Of a stretch of 64,000 bases of DNA, positions 22,141 through 30,731 are shown piece after piece. The translations under genes were made by a program, and so were the position numbers. Position 1 is the stretch's first letter, and the number at the start of each line of letters is the position of its first letter. The stretch comes from Bradyrhizobium guangxiense (GTDB taxonomy: Bacteria > Pseudomonadota > Alphaproteobacteria > Rhizobiales > Xanthobacteraceae), in the NCBI RefSeq assembly GCF_004114915.1, contig NZ_CP022219.1, positions 310,001 to 374,000 on the forward strand, given 5' to 3'. The notes beneath the pieces were generated by a model that did no database searches, was not told the origin of the DNA, and was given only the letters and a program-made list of their open reading frames with translations.

Positions 22141-22617
22141 ATGGCTGCGTTCGAGCCGAGGAATCCGGGCTATCGCGCGGCGGCCGTCGCCATGTTCGAT
22201 GGCCAGCCGGCGATGCGCACGCTCGGCGTCGTGATCGTCCGCTTCGGACCGGGCGAGGCCGAGCTCGCGATGCTGCATTCGCCGGAATTCACCCAGCAGA
22301 ACGGCTTCATTCACGCCGGCATCGTCACGGCCGGGCTCGACAACGCCTGCGGTGTTGCCGCCTTCACGCTGATGCCGTGCGAAGCCGACATCCTCACCGT
22401 CGAGTTCAAGACCACGCTGCTTGCACCAGCCCGGGGCGAGCGCTTCGTTTTCAAGGCCGAGGTCGTCAAGCCCGGCCGAACGCTGACCTTCTGCGAGGCA
22501 AAGGCATTTGCCGAGCATGAGGGCAAGTCCACGTTGATTGCGACCATGACCGGAACGTTGATGGCGATGCTGCCGCGCAACGCAGCCTCGCTGGCGCCGC
22601 GCACGTCCGGCGCATAG
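22141..22617 (+). CDS. PaaI-family thioesterase
   Basis: A 158-residue hotdog-fold protein of the PaaI type. The signature QNGFIHAGIVTAGLDNACG carries the conserved Gly-x-x-His-Gly/Ala-Gly pattern, and TVEFKTTLLAPARGERFVFK is the central strand pair. PaaI-type enzymes hydrolyse aryl- or acyl-CoA esters. Only 3 bases separate it from the preceding 4HBT gene, so both belong to the TetR-controlled operon. Two different thioesterases together suggest clearing of a particular acyl-CoA, whose identity is unknown. Confidence 0.88.
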   Translation: MAAFEPRNPGYRAAAVAMFDGQPAMRTLGVVIVRFGPGEAELAMLHSPEFTQQNGFIHAGIVTAGLDNACGVAAFTLMPCEADILTVEFKTTLLAPARGERFVFKAEVVKPGRTLTFCEAKAFAEHEGKSTLIATMTGTLMAMLPRNAASLAPRTSGA

Positions 22618-22661
22618 CGGCGATTGACAAGCTTGCCGACGCATCCCTTGATGCGAAGGTC

Positions 22662-23045
22662 ATGCTTGCGAGTCTCGGTCTCATCCTGCTGTGCCAATTG
22701 ATCGGCGAAGTCGTCGTGCGCGGCCTCGGCCTGCCGCTGCCGGGACCTGTGCTCGGCCTGCTGCTGCTTCTGATGCTGCTCCTCGCTCGCGATCGCTTCG
22801 CGTTGCTCATGCGCGGACCGCTGCGCGACGACGGCGTCGAGACGGCGAGCAAGGGTCTATTGGCGCATCTGTCGCTGTTGTTCGTGCCGGCGGGCGTCGG
22901 CGTGGTGCAGAAGCTCGACCTGCTTGCGTCCCACGGCATCGCGATCATCCTAGTGCTCGCGCTGTCGGTGGTCGTCACGCTGCTCGCGACGGTGCTGACC
23001 TTTCGCCTCGTCAGCCGCCTGCTGAAGCAACGGGACGCGCGATGA
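22662..23045 (+). CDS. CidA/LrgA-family membrane protein
   Basis: A 127-residue inner-membrane protein with four hydrophobic helices. The family motif is seen in LGLPLPGPVLGLLLLLMLL and in LLAHLSLLFVPAGVGVV. CidA/LrgA proteins resemble holins and work with LrgB partners in murein-hydrolase control or in export of small organic acids. Its stop overlaps the start of the LrgB gene (ATGA), so the two are translationally coupled. It follows the thioesterase operon after 44 bases and might be co-transcribed with it. Confidence 0.9.
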   Translation: MLASLGLILLCQLIGEVVVRGLGLPLPGPVLGLLLLLMLLLARDRFALLMRGPLRDDGVETASKGLLAHLSLLFVPAGVGVVQKLDLLASHGIAIILVLALSVVVTLLATVLTFRLVSRLLKQRDAR

Positions 23046-23764
23046 AGGACAATCCGTTCTCGCTGTGGGTCTACCTCTCGCAGTCGCCGCTGCTGTGGCT
23101 GACCGTGACGCTGCTGGTCTATGCGGCGACCGATGCGGTGTCGCTGGCGACGCGGCGCCACCCGCTGGCCAATCCCGTGCTGCATGCGATGTGGATCATC
23201 GGTGCGTTCCTGCTGCTGACCGGCACCTCCTACACCAGCTATTTCGCCGGCGCGCAATTCGTTCATTTCCTGCTGGGGCCTGCCACGGTCGCGCTCGCCG
23301 TGCCGCTCTACGAGAATCGCAAGCGCGTGGTCACCTCGATCGTGCCGATGCTGGTGGCGCTCCTCGCGGGATCGATCACGGCCGTGGTGTCGGTGGTGTT
23401 GCTGGCCGAGCTCGCCGGCCTTCCCCGCGAGGTGGTCCTGTCGCTGGCGCCGAAATCGGTCACCGCCGGCGTTGCCATGGGCATCGCCGAATCCCTGCAT
23501 GCCGATCCTTCGCTGGCCGCGGTTGCGGTGATCCTCACCGGCATCATGGGCGCCATCATCGTGACGCCGCTGATGAACCGGACCGGCGTCAGCGATTACC
23601 GCGCGCGCGGATTCGCCGCCGGCCTTGCCGCGCATGGCATCGGCACCGCGCGCGCGTTCCAGGTCGACGAGATCGCCGGCGTCTTCTCCGGCATCGCCAT
23701 GAGCCTGAACGCCTTGGTGACCTCGTTCCTGGTCCCCTTGGCGGTCACGCTGCTGGTGCGATGA
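23042..23764 (+). CDS. LrgB/CidB-family membrane protein
   Basis: A 240-residue integral membrane protein of the LrgB family. Typical segments are FLLGPATVALAVPLYENRK and SLAPKSVTAGVAMGIAESL, and the C-terminal GFAAGLAAHGIGTARAFQVD. It is the partner of the preceding LrgA protein, overlapping it by four bases. In plants and Bacillus related pairs export glycolate or pyruvate; which role applies here is open. Confidence 0.92.
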   Translation: MKDNPFSLWVYLSQSPLLWLTVTLLVYAATDAVSLATRRHPLANPVLHAMWIIGAFLLLTGTSYTSYFAGAQFVHFLLGPATVALAVPLYENRKRVVTSIVPMLVALLAGSITAVVSVVLLAELAGLPREVVLSLAPKSVTAGVAMGIAESLHADPSLAAVAVILTGIMGAIIVTPLMNRTGVSDYRARGFAAGLAAHGIGTARAFQVDEIAGVFSGIAMSLNALVTSFLVPLAVTLLVR

Positions 23765-23851
23765 CATCGCCGCCGCAACACCTTATATGATCTGTAACAA
23801 TTCCCGGTCCCGAACCGTATTCGGGAAGATGGGACCGAAACGGGACGAGAT

Positions 23852-24508
23852 ATGGCTGGATTTGGGAATAAGGGCCTTGTGCCCACGCGGCGCGCGGCGT
23901 TGACGCTGATCGGGGTGGGCGTCCTCGCGGCTGGCCGTATCACCTCGGCACTGGCGGCTGCAGACGACGAGGTCCTGACCGAAGCCAAGGTGCTGCGCGA
24001 TCCCGACACGCCCGTCGCCGGCAATCCCAATGGCAACATCACGATCGTCGAATGGTCCGATTACAATTGCCCGTATTGCCGCAAGCTCGAGCCCGAGCTG
24101 CGCCAGGTGGTCCAGGATGACGGCAAGGTGCGGCTGGTGATGAAGGATTGGCCGATCCTCGGGCCCGTCTCGGTCACCGCGGCGCGGTCGGCTCTCGCAG
24201 CGAAATTTCAGGACAAGTACCACCAGGCCCACGACGCCATGATGGGCGTTAGCTCGCGCCTGACCGAGCCGCGCATCAACGAATTGCTGGCGGCGGCCGG
24301 CGTCGATATGGACCGCCTGAAACGCGATCTTGCCGGCCGTGGCAGCGACATCGATGCGCTCCTCAAGCGCAACAATGAGCAGGCCGAAGCCTTCGGCTTC
24401 CGCGGCACGCCGTCCTTCATCGTCGGCAAGTACCGCGTGCCCGGCGTGCTCAGCATGACCGAGTTCGAGCAGGTCATCGCCGATGCGCGCAAGGCCAAGA
24501 TGAACTGA
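23852..24508 (+). CDS. DsbA-like periplasmic thioredoxin-fold protein
   Basis: A 218-residue exported protein. The N-terminus (PTRRAALTLIGVGVLAAGR) has the twin arginine and hydrophobic stretch of a Tat-type signal. The thioredoxin-fold domain follows with the redox site SDYNCPYCRKLEPELR (CPYC), and the cis-proline loop in GFRGTPSFIVGKYRVPG. Its layout matches DsbA-family proteins with the helical insert between. It probably forms or shuffles disulfides in the periplasm, possibly recycled by the DsbB-like protein at 18325. Ribosome-binding sequence gacgaga precedes the ATG. A bidirectional hairpin closes the gene. Confidence 0.88.
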   Translation: MAGFGNKGLVPTRRAALTLIGVGVLAAGRITSALAAADDEVLTEAKVLRDPDTPVAGNPNGNITIVEWSDYNCPYCRKLEPELRQVVQDDGKVRLVMKDWPILGPVSVTAARSALAAKFQDKYHQAHDAMMGVSSRLTEPRINELLAAAGVDMDRLKRDLAGRGSDIDALLKRNNEQAEAFGFRGTPSFIVGKYRVPGVLSMTEFEQVIADARKAKMN

Positions 24509-24537
24509 ACGCGCAGCGTTGATCGCAGCCAACACAA

Positions 24538-24567
24538 AGGCGCCGCCGCGGATCCGCGACGGCGCCT
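24538..24567. terminator. Bidirectional GC-rich hairpin
   Basis: A 15-base arm starting aggcgccg (24538) faces its complement ending ggcgcct (24567) with one mismatch and a central gatc. It lies between the convergent DsbA-like gene and a small minus-strand gene and could terminate both; no long T-run is present. Confidence 0.6.
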
Positions 24568-24590
24568 CGTTCATTTCAGGCAGGCCGGCG

Positions 24591-24797
24591 TTACTTCTGG
24601 GAGATTCGGACCCAGTCCTTGTGCGCGCGATCGCGCAGCGCCTCCCAATCGGCCTTCGCGACATCCCAGTTCACGATGGTGCGATTGCTGGTCGCGACCT
24701 CACCGTTGGCGACCGACGATGTCCGCATGGAGTCATAGACATAGACGCTGCCGGCAAGAAGCAGCGCGCCCAAGATCATTCCGAAAAAAGTCCGCAT
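24591..24797 (-). CDS. Small membrane-anchored hypothetical protein
   Basis: A 68-residue protein with a single N-terminal hydrophobic helix (FFGMILGALLLAGSVYVY) followed by about 45 hydrophilic residues with three tryptophans (NWDVAKADWEALRDRAHKDW). The helix could be an uncleaved anchor facing the periplasm. The ATG at 24797 follows GGAGG with ideal spacing, which outweighs the longer frame that begins at 24890. I do not recognise the family. It is monocistronic, converging on the DsbA-like gene. Confidence 0.7.
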   Translation of the reverse strand: MRTFFGMILGALLLAGSVYVYDSMRTSSVANGEVATSNRTIVNWDVAKADWEALRDRAHKDWVRISQK

Positions 24798-24879
24798 GGC
24801 TAACCTCCGGTGACGGCCGATAACGTCGGCCCGGAGAGAATGGTTCCGCGGCCATGCGGCGCATGTTAGGAGAGGTCGT

Positions 24880-25950
24880 TCATCCCGCATTCAGCCACTG
24901 CAACAGCTCAGCGTTGATCTCGCGCGGATAGGTGTGGCTGAGGTCGTCGATCTCGCGATAGGTGACGTTCGCGCCGGCGGCCGCGAGCGCCGCCTGCGTC
25001 TGACGCGCGGTCTGCACGGGAAACATCCAGTCGAGCTTGCCGTGGGTGATGAAGATCGGCAACTGCCGCAGGCGCGTGGCGTCGGCCATCTCCGCCATCA
25101 GCGGATGGAAGGTTGCGGACACCGGCGCCAGATGGGTGAAGGGCGAGGCGCCGTCGAGCCCGCTCACATAACAGAAGGTGCCGCCGTCGCTCATGCCGGT
25201 CAGCAGCATGCGGGAGGCATCAACGGTCCAGCGGCTGCGCACGGTCTCGAGGATGCGCATGAGGTTGGGCGTATCGGCATCATCGCCCATCAGCGCCCAG
25301 GTCGGACCGGTCGCGGTCGGCGCCACCAGGATCGCGCCGAGGCTGCGGGCGTCGCGCAGCCAGCTCCACAGAAAGCCACGTCCGTTACCGCTGCCGCCAT
25401 GCAGTGCCATCACCAGCGGCATGGCGCGATCGGGCGTGTAATATTCGGGCACATAGACCGAGAAGCCGCCGCGGCTGCCGGGTTCGTTGTGATCGTGGAG
25501 GATGCCGGTATCTTCGCTCGCGCCGGCTTCGAGTCGCGACAACAGGTCTGCATTGTCGCGATTGGCGGCGTTGAGGAAGAAGCTGCTCACCGGCGGAAAC
25601 TGCGCCGCAAGAGGATAGAGCGCCTCTTGTGCACGCGGCAGATGGCGCAGCGCGCGGAACACCGCGACCAGATCGCCATTGCCGCGCTCGACCTCGCGAA
25701 TGCCGGCAAAGGCGGCGAGTGCCTCGTCGCAGGCGCGATCGAGCCGCTCGCGCAGTCCGGCGAATTGCTCCGGCCAATCCCCAAGCGTCGCGCGCGCCGT
25801 CTGCAGCGCCCGGTCCGGTGTGCCAATCGCGTTCATCACCGAGGCAAAGGCCGGCGGGTGCAGATTCCGCTGGAAGTATCCAAGCGCTTCCAGCGCATTG
25901 AGCAGCGGCGGGAGCACGGCCACGATGTCGTCGATCACGGCCTCGCTCAT
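24880..25950 (-). CDS. Alpha/beta-hydrolase (phospholipase/carboxylesterase type)
   Basis: A 356-residue protein. The first about 150 residues are helical and unlike known domains. The C-terminal part is an alpha/beta-hydrolase with oxyanion loop ALHGGSGNGRG (about 182-192), nucleophile elbow TGMSDGG (Ser254), and likely acid and base in FITHGKLDWMFPV and DLSHTYPRE. No signal peptide is present, so it is cytoplasmic. The ATG at 25950 with AAGGAA upstream is preferred over TTG 25956. It begins 19 bases after the stop of the inactive HtrA-like gene, so the two form an operon and may work as partners. Substrate unknown. Confidence 0.87.
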   Translation of the reverse strand: MSEAVIDDIVAVLPPLLNALEALGYFQRNLHPPAFASVMNAIGTPDRALQTARATLGDWPEQFAGLRERLDRACDEALAAFAGIREVERGNGDLVAVFRALRHLPRAQEALYPLAAQFPPVSSFFLNAANRDNADLLSRLEAGASEDTGILHDHNEPGSRGGFSVYVPEYYTPDRAMPLVMALHGGSGNGRGFLWSWLRDARSLGAILVAPTATGPTWALMGDDADTPNLMRILETVRSRWTVDASRMLLTGMSDGGTFCYVSGLDGASPFTHLAPVSATFHPLMAEMADATRLRQLPIFITHGKLDWMFPVQTARQTQAALAAAGANVTYREIDDLSHTYPREINAELLQWLNAG

Positions 25951-25969
25951 TGCCAATTCCTTCGTGGAT

Positions 25970-26941
25970 TCAATGCAGCTTCGGCGCCTTCAACAGCTTG
26001 AAGCGGTCGGTCGAGGTCACCGCGACGTCGAAAGTGACGCCTTCGTGGTGCACTGTGAGCGGCACGTCGACGCCGGCGGCGCCGAGCGCCCACATCTTCT
26101 TGTAGAAGGCGGTCTGGCTCGTCACCTTGTCGCCGTTGACGGCGAGAATGACGTCGCCGGTCTTGAGCTCGGCGCGGGCCGCCGGACCGTTGGTGGAGAT
26201 CCCGATCACCACCACGCGGTTGTCGATCTCGGTCGAGAAGAGCCCGAGCCAGGGCCGCGCCGGCTTGTTGACGCGGCCGAACTTGCGCAGATCCTCCAGG
26301 ATCGGCTTCAAGAGGTCGATCGGCACGATCATGTTGACGTGCTCGGCCTTGTCATCGCGCTCGCGTTCCAGCTGGAGCGAGCCGATGCCGATCAACTCGC
26401 CGCGCTCGTTGAGCATCGCGGTGCCGCCCCAATTCGGATGCGCGGGATAGGTGAAGATGGCCTCGTCGAGCAGATATTCCCAATAGCCGGCGAATTCCTG
26501 CTTGGCCACGATCTGGCTCGCGACCGAGCGCGTGCGACCGCCGGCGCCGCCGACCACGACGCGATCGCCGATCCGGGTGTCTGCCGAGTTGCCGAGCGGC
26601 AAGGGCTCGACGTCGAGATGGCCGAGCGCCTGCACCAGACCGAAGCCGGTGACGGAATCGAAGCCTAGCGCGTGCCCTTCGACCCCCCGCCCGTCCGCGA
26701 GGTGCAACCACACCGATTCCGCCTCGGTGATGAGATAGCCGATGGTAAGCACCAGCCCGTCGTCGATCACGACGCCGTTGCCGGCGCGTTCGGTGCCCAG
26801 CGTCTCGGCGCTGAAGGCGTCCGGCGGGATAATGGCGTGCAGGCCGACGATCGATGCGAGCGCCCGGTCGAGATCGAAACCGTAGTCGCTCGCACGTGGC
26901 TGATTGGCCGGCGGCACTCTCCATTCGGTCAGCGTGGACAT
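25970..26941 (-). CDS. HtrA/DegP-like protein with PDZ domain and lost catalytic triad
   Basis: A 323-residue protein with a trypsin-like (S1C) fold at residues about 25-215 and a C-terminal PDZ domain (about 225-310; GISTNGPAARAELKTGDVIL). The fold is easily aligned: GNGVVIDDGLVLT, then GDRVVVGG and GELIGIGSLQL. But all three catalytic positions are changed: Tyr69 where His is expected (TIGYLI for TNxHV), Gly99 where Asp is expected (TGFGL for TDLAV), and Trp171 where Ser is expected (PNWGGT for GNSGGP). It also lacks a signal peptide. It is thus a cytoplasmic pseudoprotease, perhaps a peptide-binding adaptor. The hydrolase gene follows in the same operon. Confidence 0.88.
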   Translation of the reverse strand: MSTLTEWRVPPANQPRASDYGFDLDRALASIVGLHAIIPPDAFSAETLGTERAGNGVVIDDGLVLTIGYLITEAESVWLHLADGRGVEGHALGFDSVTGFGLVQALGHLDVEPLPLGNSADTRIGDRVVVGGAGGRTRSVASQIVAKQEFAGYWEYLLDEAIFTYPAHPNWGGTAMLNERGELIGIGSLQLERERDDKAEHVNMIVPIDLLKPILEDLRKFGRVNKPARPWLGLFSTEIDNRVVVIGISTNGPAARAELKTGDVILAVNGDKVTSQTAFYKKMWALGAAGVDVPLTVHHEGVTFDVAVTSTDRFKLLKAPKLH

Positions 26942-27227
26942 GGAGTTCTCCTGGCTGAGAGCGTCGTTCCGCCGAGCTGGCGGAACGACGCGCGAAGCAC
27001 GGATAATTTAAGCCGGGGGAGCCCGTCTTGAAAGCCTCGTTCCCAACTATTCGTGAGAACGCCGCGTGAAATCTTCGAAAGGCATCGGAACGCCCAACAC
27101 ACGGGCAGCAGGCGCCCCTCAATCCGGCATGCACCGCATGGCTGGTGTCCGGCGAGGTGCTAGGCGTCGCACGGTGAAGCTGCTAACCATTGCCGCTTCG
27201 TTTGACCAAGGGATCACGGATCGAAGC

Positions 27228-28646
27228 ATGGATAACCGCAGCGACATCTGGCGTGGCGTCGACACGATCAAGACGCGTTTCATCGACCTCAGCGACAGGG
27301 TCTGGGGCATGCCCGAAGTGTGCTACACCGAGGCGCGGTCCGCCGCCGAGCATCTCGCCGAGCTGCGTCACCAGGGTTTCCGCATCACGGAGAAGGTCGC
27401 GGGCATTCCGACCGCGGTGATGGGAGAGTGGGGCGAGGGCGGTCCGGTCATCGCGTTCATGGGGGAATATGACGCGCTGCCTGGCCTCAGCCAGGAAGCG
27501 GGTGTCGCCGAGCATCGTCCGATCGAAGTCGGCGGACACGGCCATGGCTGCGGTCACAATCTGCTCGGTTCCGCCGCGCTGCTCGCCGCGACCGCAGTGA
27601 AGGATTGGCTCGCCGACAACAAGGTGCCCGGCCGCGTGCGCTATTACGGCTGCCCGGCTGAGGAAGGCGGCGCGGCAAAGGCCTTCATGGTGCGCTCCGG
27701 CGCGTTCGAGGACGCCGACATCGCCATCACCTGGCATCCGCACAGCTTCTGGGAGGTCGCGGTGACGCCGTCGCTCGCCAATACGCGCGCGGACTTCATC
27801 TTCACCGGCCGCACCTCGCATGCCGCGGCCTCGCCGCATCTCGGCCGTTCCGCGCTCGATGCGGTGGAATTGATGAATGTCGGCGTGAACTACATGCGCG
27901 AGCACATGCCGAGCGATGCTCGCGTGCATTATGCGCTGCTCGATACCGGCGGCATCGCCCCCAACGTGGTCCAGGCCCATGCGCGCGTGCGTTATTCGAT
28001 CCGCGCCCGTGACCTGCCCGGCATGAACGAGCTGGTCGGGCGCGTGAGCAAGATCGCAGAGGGCGCGGCGCTGATGACGGAAACCAAGGTGGAGATGAAG
28101 ATCATTTCCGCGGTCTCCAACATCCTGCCGAACGCGCCGCTGGAGCAGGCTCTGCACCGGGTCATGGAAGAGCTCGGACCGCCGCATTTCGACGATGCCG
28201 ACAAGGGCTTTGCCGGCCAGATCCGTGCGACGCTGACCGACAAGGACATCGCGTCCGTCTACTACGCGATCGGCATGGAGCCGACCGATCGGCCGCTGGC
28301 CGACTTCCTGGTGCCGCTCGATGCCAAGCGCAATCCGCTTGTCGGCTCGACCGATGTCGGCGATGTCAGCTGGGTGGTGCCGACCGTTCAGGTTCACGCA
28401 CCGACGGTTGCAATCGGCACGCCCTTCCATACCTGGCAGGTGGTCGCGCAAGGCAAGAGCCCGCACGCGCACAAGGCCATGGTGCAGGCGGCCAAGGCAA
28501 TGGCCGGTCTCGGCATCAAGGCACTGACGGAACCGGAGCTGATCAAGGCGGCCAAGGCCGACCTCAAGAAGCGGACCGCCAAGACGCCATATGTCTGTCC
28601 GCTGCCGGATCACGTCGAGCCGCCGCTCACCATGTCCGTGGCGTAG
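27228..28646 (+). CDS. M20-family amidohydrolase (AbgB-like)
   Basis: A 472-residue cytoplasmic metallohydrolase of the M20 peptidase family, closest in look to the B subunit of p-aminobenzoyl-glutamate hydrolase. Metal ligands are visible in GHGHGCGHNLLG, in CPAEEGGAAK (the catalytic and bridging Glu pair) and in HPHSFW, with the last ligand in GTPFHTWQ. The dimerisation domain is central (TSHAAASPHLGRSALDAVEL). It cleaves an amide bond of a small acyl-amino acid or dipeptide. A dipeptide-type ABC importer follows on the same strand, so the substrate is probably imported by it. ATG 27228 has only a weak ribosome-binding site. Confidence 0.9.
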   Translation: MDNRSDIWRGVDTIKTRFIDLSDRVWGMPEVCYTEARSAAEHLAELRHQGFRITEKVAGIPTAVMGEWGEGGPVIAFMGEYDALPGLSQEAGVAEHRPIEVGGHGHGCGHNLLGSAALLAATAVKDWLADNKVPGRVRYYGCPAEEGGAAKAFMVRSGAFEDADIAITWHPHSFWEVAVTPSLANTRADFIFTGRTSHAAASPHLGRSALDAVELMNVGVNYMREHMPSDARVHYALLDTGGIAPNVVQAHARVRYSIRARDLPGMNELVGRVSKIAEGAALMTETKVEMKIISAVSNILPNAPLEQALHRVMEELGPPHFDDADKGFAGQIRATLTDKDIASVYYAIGMEPTDRPLADFLVPLDAKRNPLVGSTDVGDVSWVVPTVQVHAPTVAIGTPFHTWQVVAQGKSPHAHKAMVQAAKAMAGLGIKALTEPELIKAAKADLKKRTAKTPYVCPLPDHVEPPLTMSVA

Positions 28647-28908
28647 AATTTCGCCTCGATACTTCGTCTGATCCGGCGAACAAATTTTCCGCAGTGCAGC
28701 GAGCAATCCAGCATGTTTTGATGGTGGATTGCCGAACGGATGGGCTGCGGAACACGATTTTGCCCAACGGACAGCCAGAAGACCGTTTGCATACACACGG
28801 TCCCAGTTGACGCGCCCCCCATTCGGTGTGCCATCTACTGCCAGCCAAATGGGCGGCCGCCTTTTCGCGGCCGTCTTCATCACGATGGGAAACCAGACGG
28901 GGACAACC

Positions 28909-30702
28909 ATGCTGGATAAAGAACTGCGTTCGATGATCGGCCAGGTGAAGGACGGGCGAATGGATCGCCGCGCCTTCATCAAGCACATGGCGGCCGTCGG
29001 TCTCACCGCACCCCTGGCCAACCAGATCCTCGCGCTCGGTGGCGTCGCCATGGCCGAGAGCGCCTCGACCTACAAGCCGACCAAGCGTGGCGGCGGCGGT
29101 GCGCTGAAGCTGTTGTGGTGGCAGGGCCCGACCTTGCTCAATCCGCATTTCGCCACCGGCACCAAGGACCAGGACGGCTCGCGCCTGTTCTACGAACCGC
29201 TCGGCTGCTGGGACCCGGACGGCAACATGAAGCTGGTTCTGGCCAGCGAAATTCCCTCGATCCAGAACGGCCTGCTTGCCGCCGACGGCAAGTCGGTGAC
29301 GTGGAAGCTGAAGCCCGGCGTGAAATGGCACGACGGCAAACCGTTCTCCGCCGACGACGTCGTATTTACCTGGCAGTATGCCAAGGACCCCGCGACCGCG
29401 GCGATCACCGTCGGTGTCTATCGCGACATCGTCGTCGAGAAAATCGACGATCTCACGGTCAAGATCACCTTCCCGAAGCCGACCCCGTTCTGGGCCGACG
29501 CTTTCGTCGGCGCCGGCGCGGGCCAGATCCTGCCGAAACATCTGTTCGCCGATTTCATCGGCTCCAAATCGCGCGAGGCTCCGACCAATCTCGCACCCGT
29601 AGGCACCGGTCCCTACAAGTTCGTCGAGTTCAAGCCGGGCGATCTCATCCGCGGCGTGATCAATCCCGACTATCACATGCCCAACCGCCCCTATTTCGAC
29701 ACGCTCGAGATGAAGGGCGGCGGTGACGCGGTCTCGGCCGCGCGTGCGGTGATTCAGACCGGTGAATACGATTTCGGCTGGAACATCCAGGTCGAGGACG
29801 ACGTGCTGTTGCGCCTCGAGAAGGGCGGCAAGGGCAAGACCGTCTACGCCGTGGGCGGCGACACCGAGTTCATCGCGCTCAACTTCACCGACCCGAACGT
29901 CGAGGTCGACGGCGAGCGTTCGTCGATGAAGACCAAGCATCCGCTGTTCTCGGATCCCGTGGTACGCAAGGCGCTGTCCCTGCTGGTCGATCGCGAGTCC
30001 GTCAAGAAGGCGATCTACGGCCGGGCCGGCCGCACCACCGCGAACTTCCTCAACGGCCCCGAGAAGTTCGTGTCCAAGAACACGAGCTGGGAATTCAACA
30101 TCGAGAAGGCCGCCAAGATGCTCGACGACGGCGGCTGGAAGCCCGGCGCCGACGGCATCCGCGAGAAGGACGGCAAGAAGCTCAAGCTTGTCTATCAGAC
30201 CTCGATCAACGGCCCGCGCCAGAAAACCCAGGCCATCATCAAGCAGGCCTGTCAGAAGGCCGGCATCGACGTCGAGCTGAAGTCGGTTGTGGCCTCGGTG
30301 TTCTTCTCATCGGACGTCGCCAATCCCGACACCTATCCGAAGTTCTACGCCGACCTCGAGATGTTCCAGATCCCGCTCAGCCAGCCGGACCCGTCGCAGC
30401 ACATGCGCCGCTATGTCTCGACGGCGGTCGCGACCAAGGAGAACAAGTGGCAAGGCACGAACTTCCCACGCTGGGTCAACAAGGATTATGACGCCGTGAT
30501 CAACGCGGCCGACATGGAAATGGATCCGGTCAAGCGCGCGGCGCTCTACATCAAGGCCAACGACCTGATGTGGGAAGACACCGTGTTCATCCCCGTGATG
30601 CATCGTCTGAAGGTCGAGGCGGCCGCGAACAATCTGCGTCCGGTGATCTCGGGCTGGGCCAACGAAACCGACAATCTGTTCGACTGGTACCGCGAGGAAT
30701 GA
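28909..30702 (+). CDS. ABC transporter substrate-binding protein, family 5 (dipeptide/oligopeptide type)
   Basis: A 597-residue periplasmic binding protein. The N-terminus has a Tat-like signal (MDRRAFIKHMAAVGLTAP) in place of a Sec leader. The family-5 signatures follow: KPGVKWHDGKPFSADDVVFT, and GTGPYKFVEFKPGD. Members bind peptides, opines or similar solutes. The ATG at 28909, preceded by GGGGA, is preferred; an in-frame ATG at 28885 is also possible. Two permeases and two ATPases follow immediately. Together with the M20 hydrolase upstream this looks like uptake and breakdown of a peptide-like or acyl-amino-acid substrate. Confidence 0.92.
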   Translation: MLDKELRSMIGQVKDGRMDRRAFIKHMAAVGLTAPLANQILALGGVAMAESASTYKPTKRGGGGALKLLWWQGPTLLNPHFATGTKDQDGSRLFYEPLGCWDPDGNMKLVLASEIPSIQNGLLAADGKSVTWKLKPGVKWHDGKPFSADDVVFTWQYAKDPATAAITVGVYRDIVVEKIDDLTVKITFPKPTPFWADAFVGAGAGQILPKHLFADFIGSKSREAPTNLAPVGTGPYKFVEFKPGDLIRGVINPDYHMPNRPYFDTLEMKGGGDAVSAARAVIQTGEYDFGWNIQVEDDVLLRLEKGGKGKTVYAVGGDTEFIALNFTDPNVEVDGERSSMKTKHPLFSDPVVRKALSLLVDRESVKKAIYGRAGRTTANFLNGPEKFVSKNTSWEFNIEKAAKMLDDGGWKPGADGIREKDGKKLKLVYQTSINGPRQKTQAIIKQACQKAGIDVELKSVVASVFFSSDVANPDTYPKFYADLEMFQIPLSQPDPSQHMRRYVSTAVATKENKWQGTNFPRWVNKDYDAVINAADMEMDPVKRAALYIKANDLMWEDTVFIPVMHRLKVEAAANNLRPVISGWANETDNLFDWYREE

Positions 30703-30731
30703 TCCCCCAGCGCTAGACGGGGCCTTCCCTC

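Noticed and set aside
27183..29051. Minus-strand frame of 622 codons across the M20 and binding-protein genes
   Set aside because: It crosses two real genes and their gap, with His/Arg/Gly-rich composition typical of an antisense shadow.
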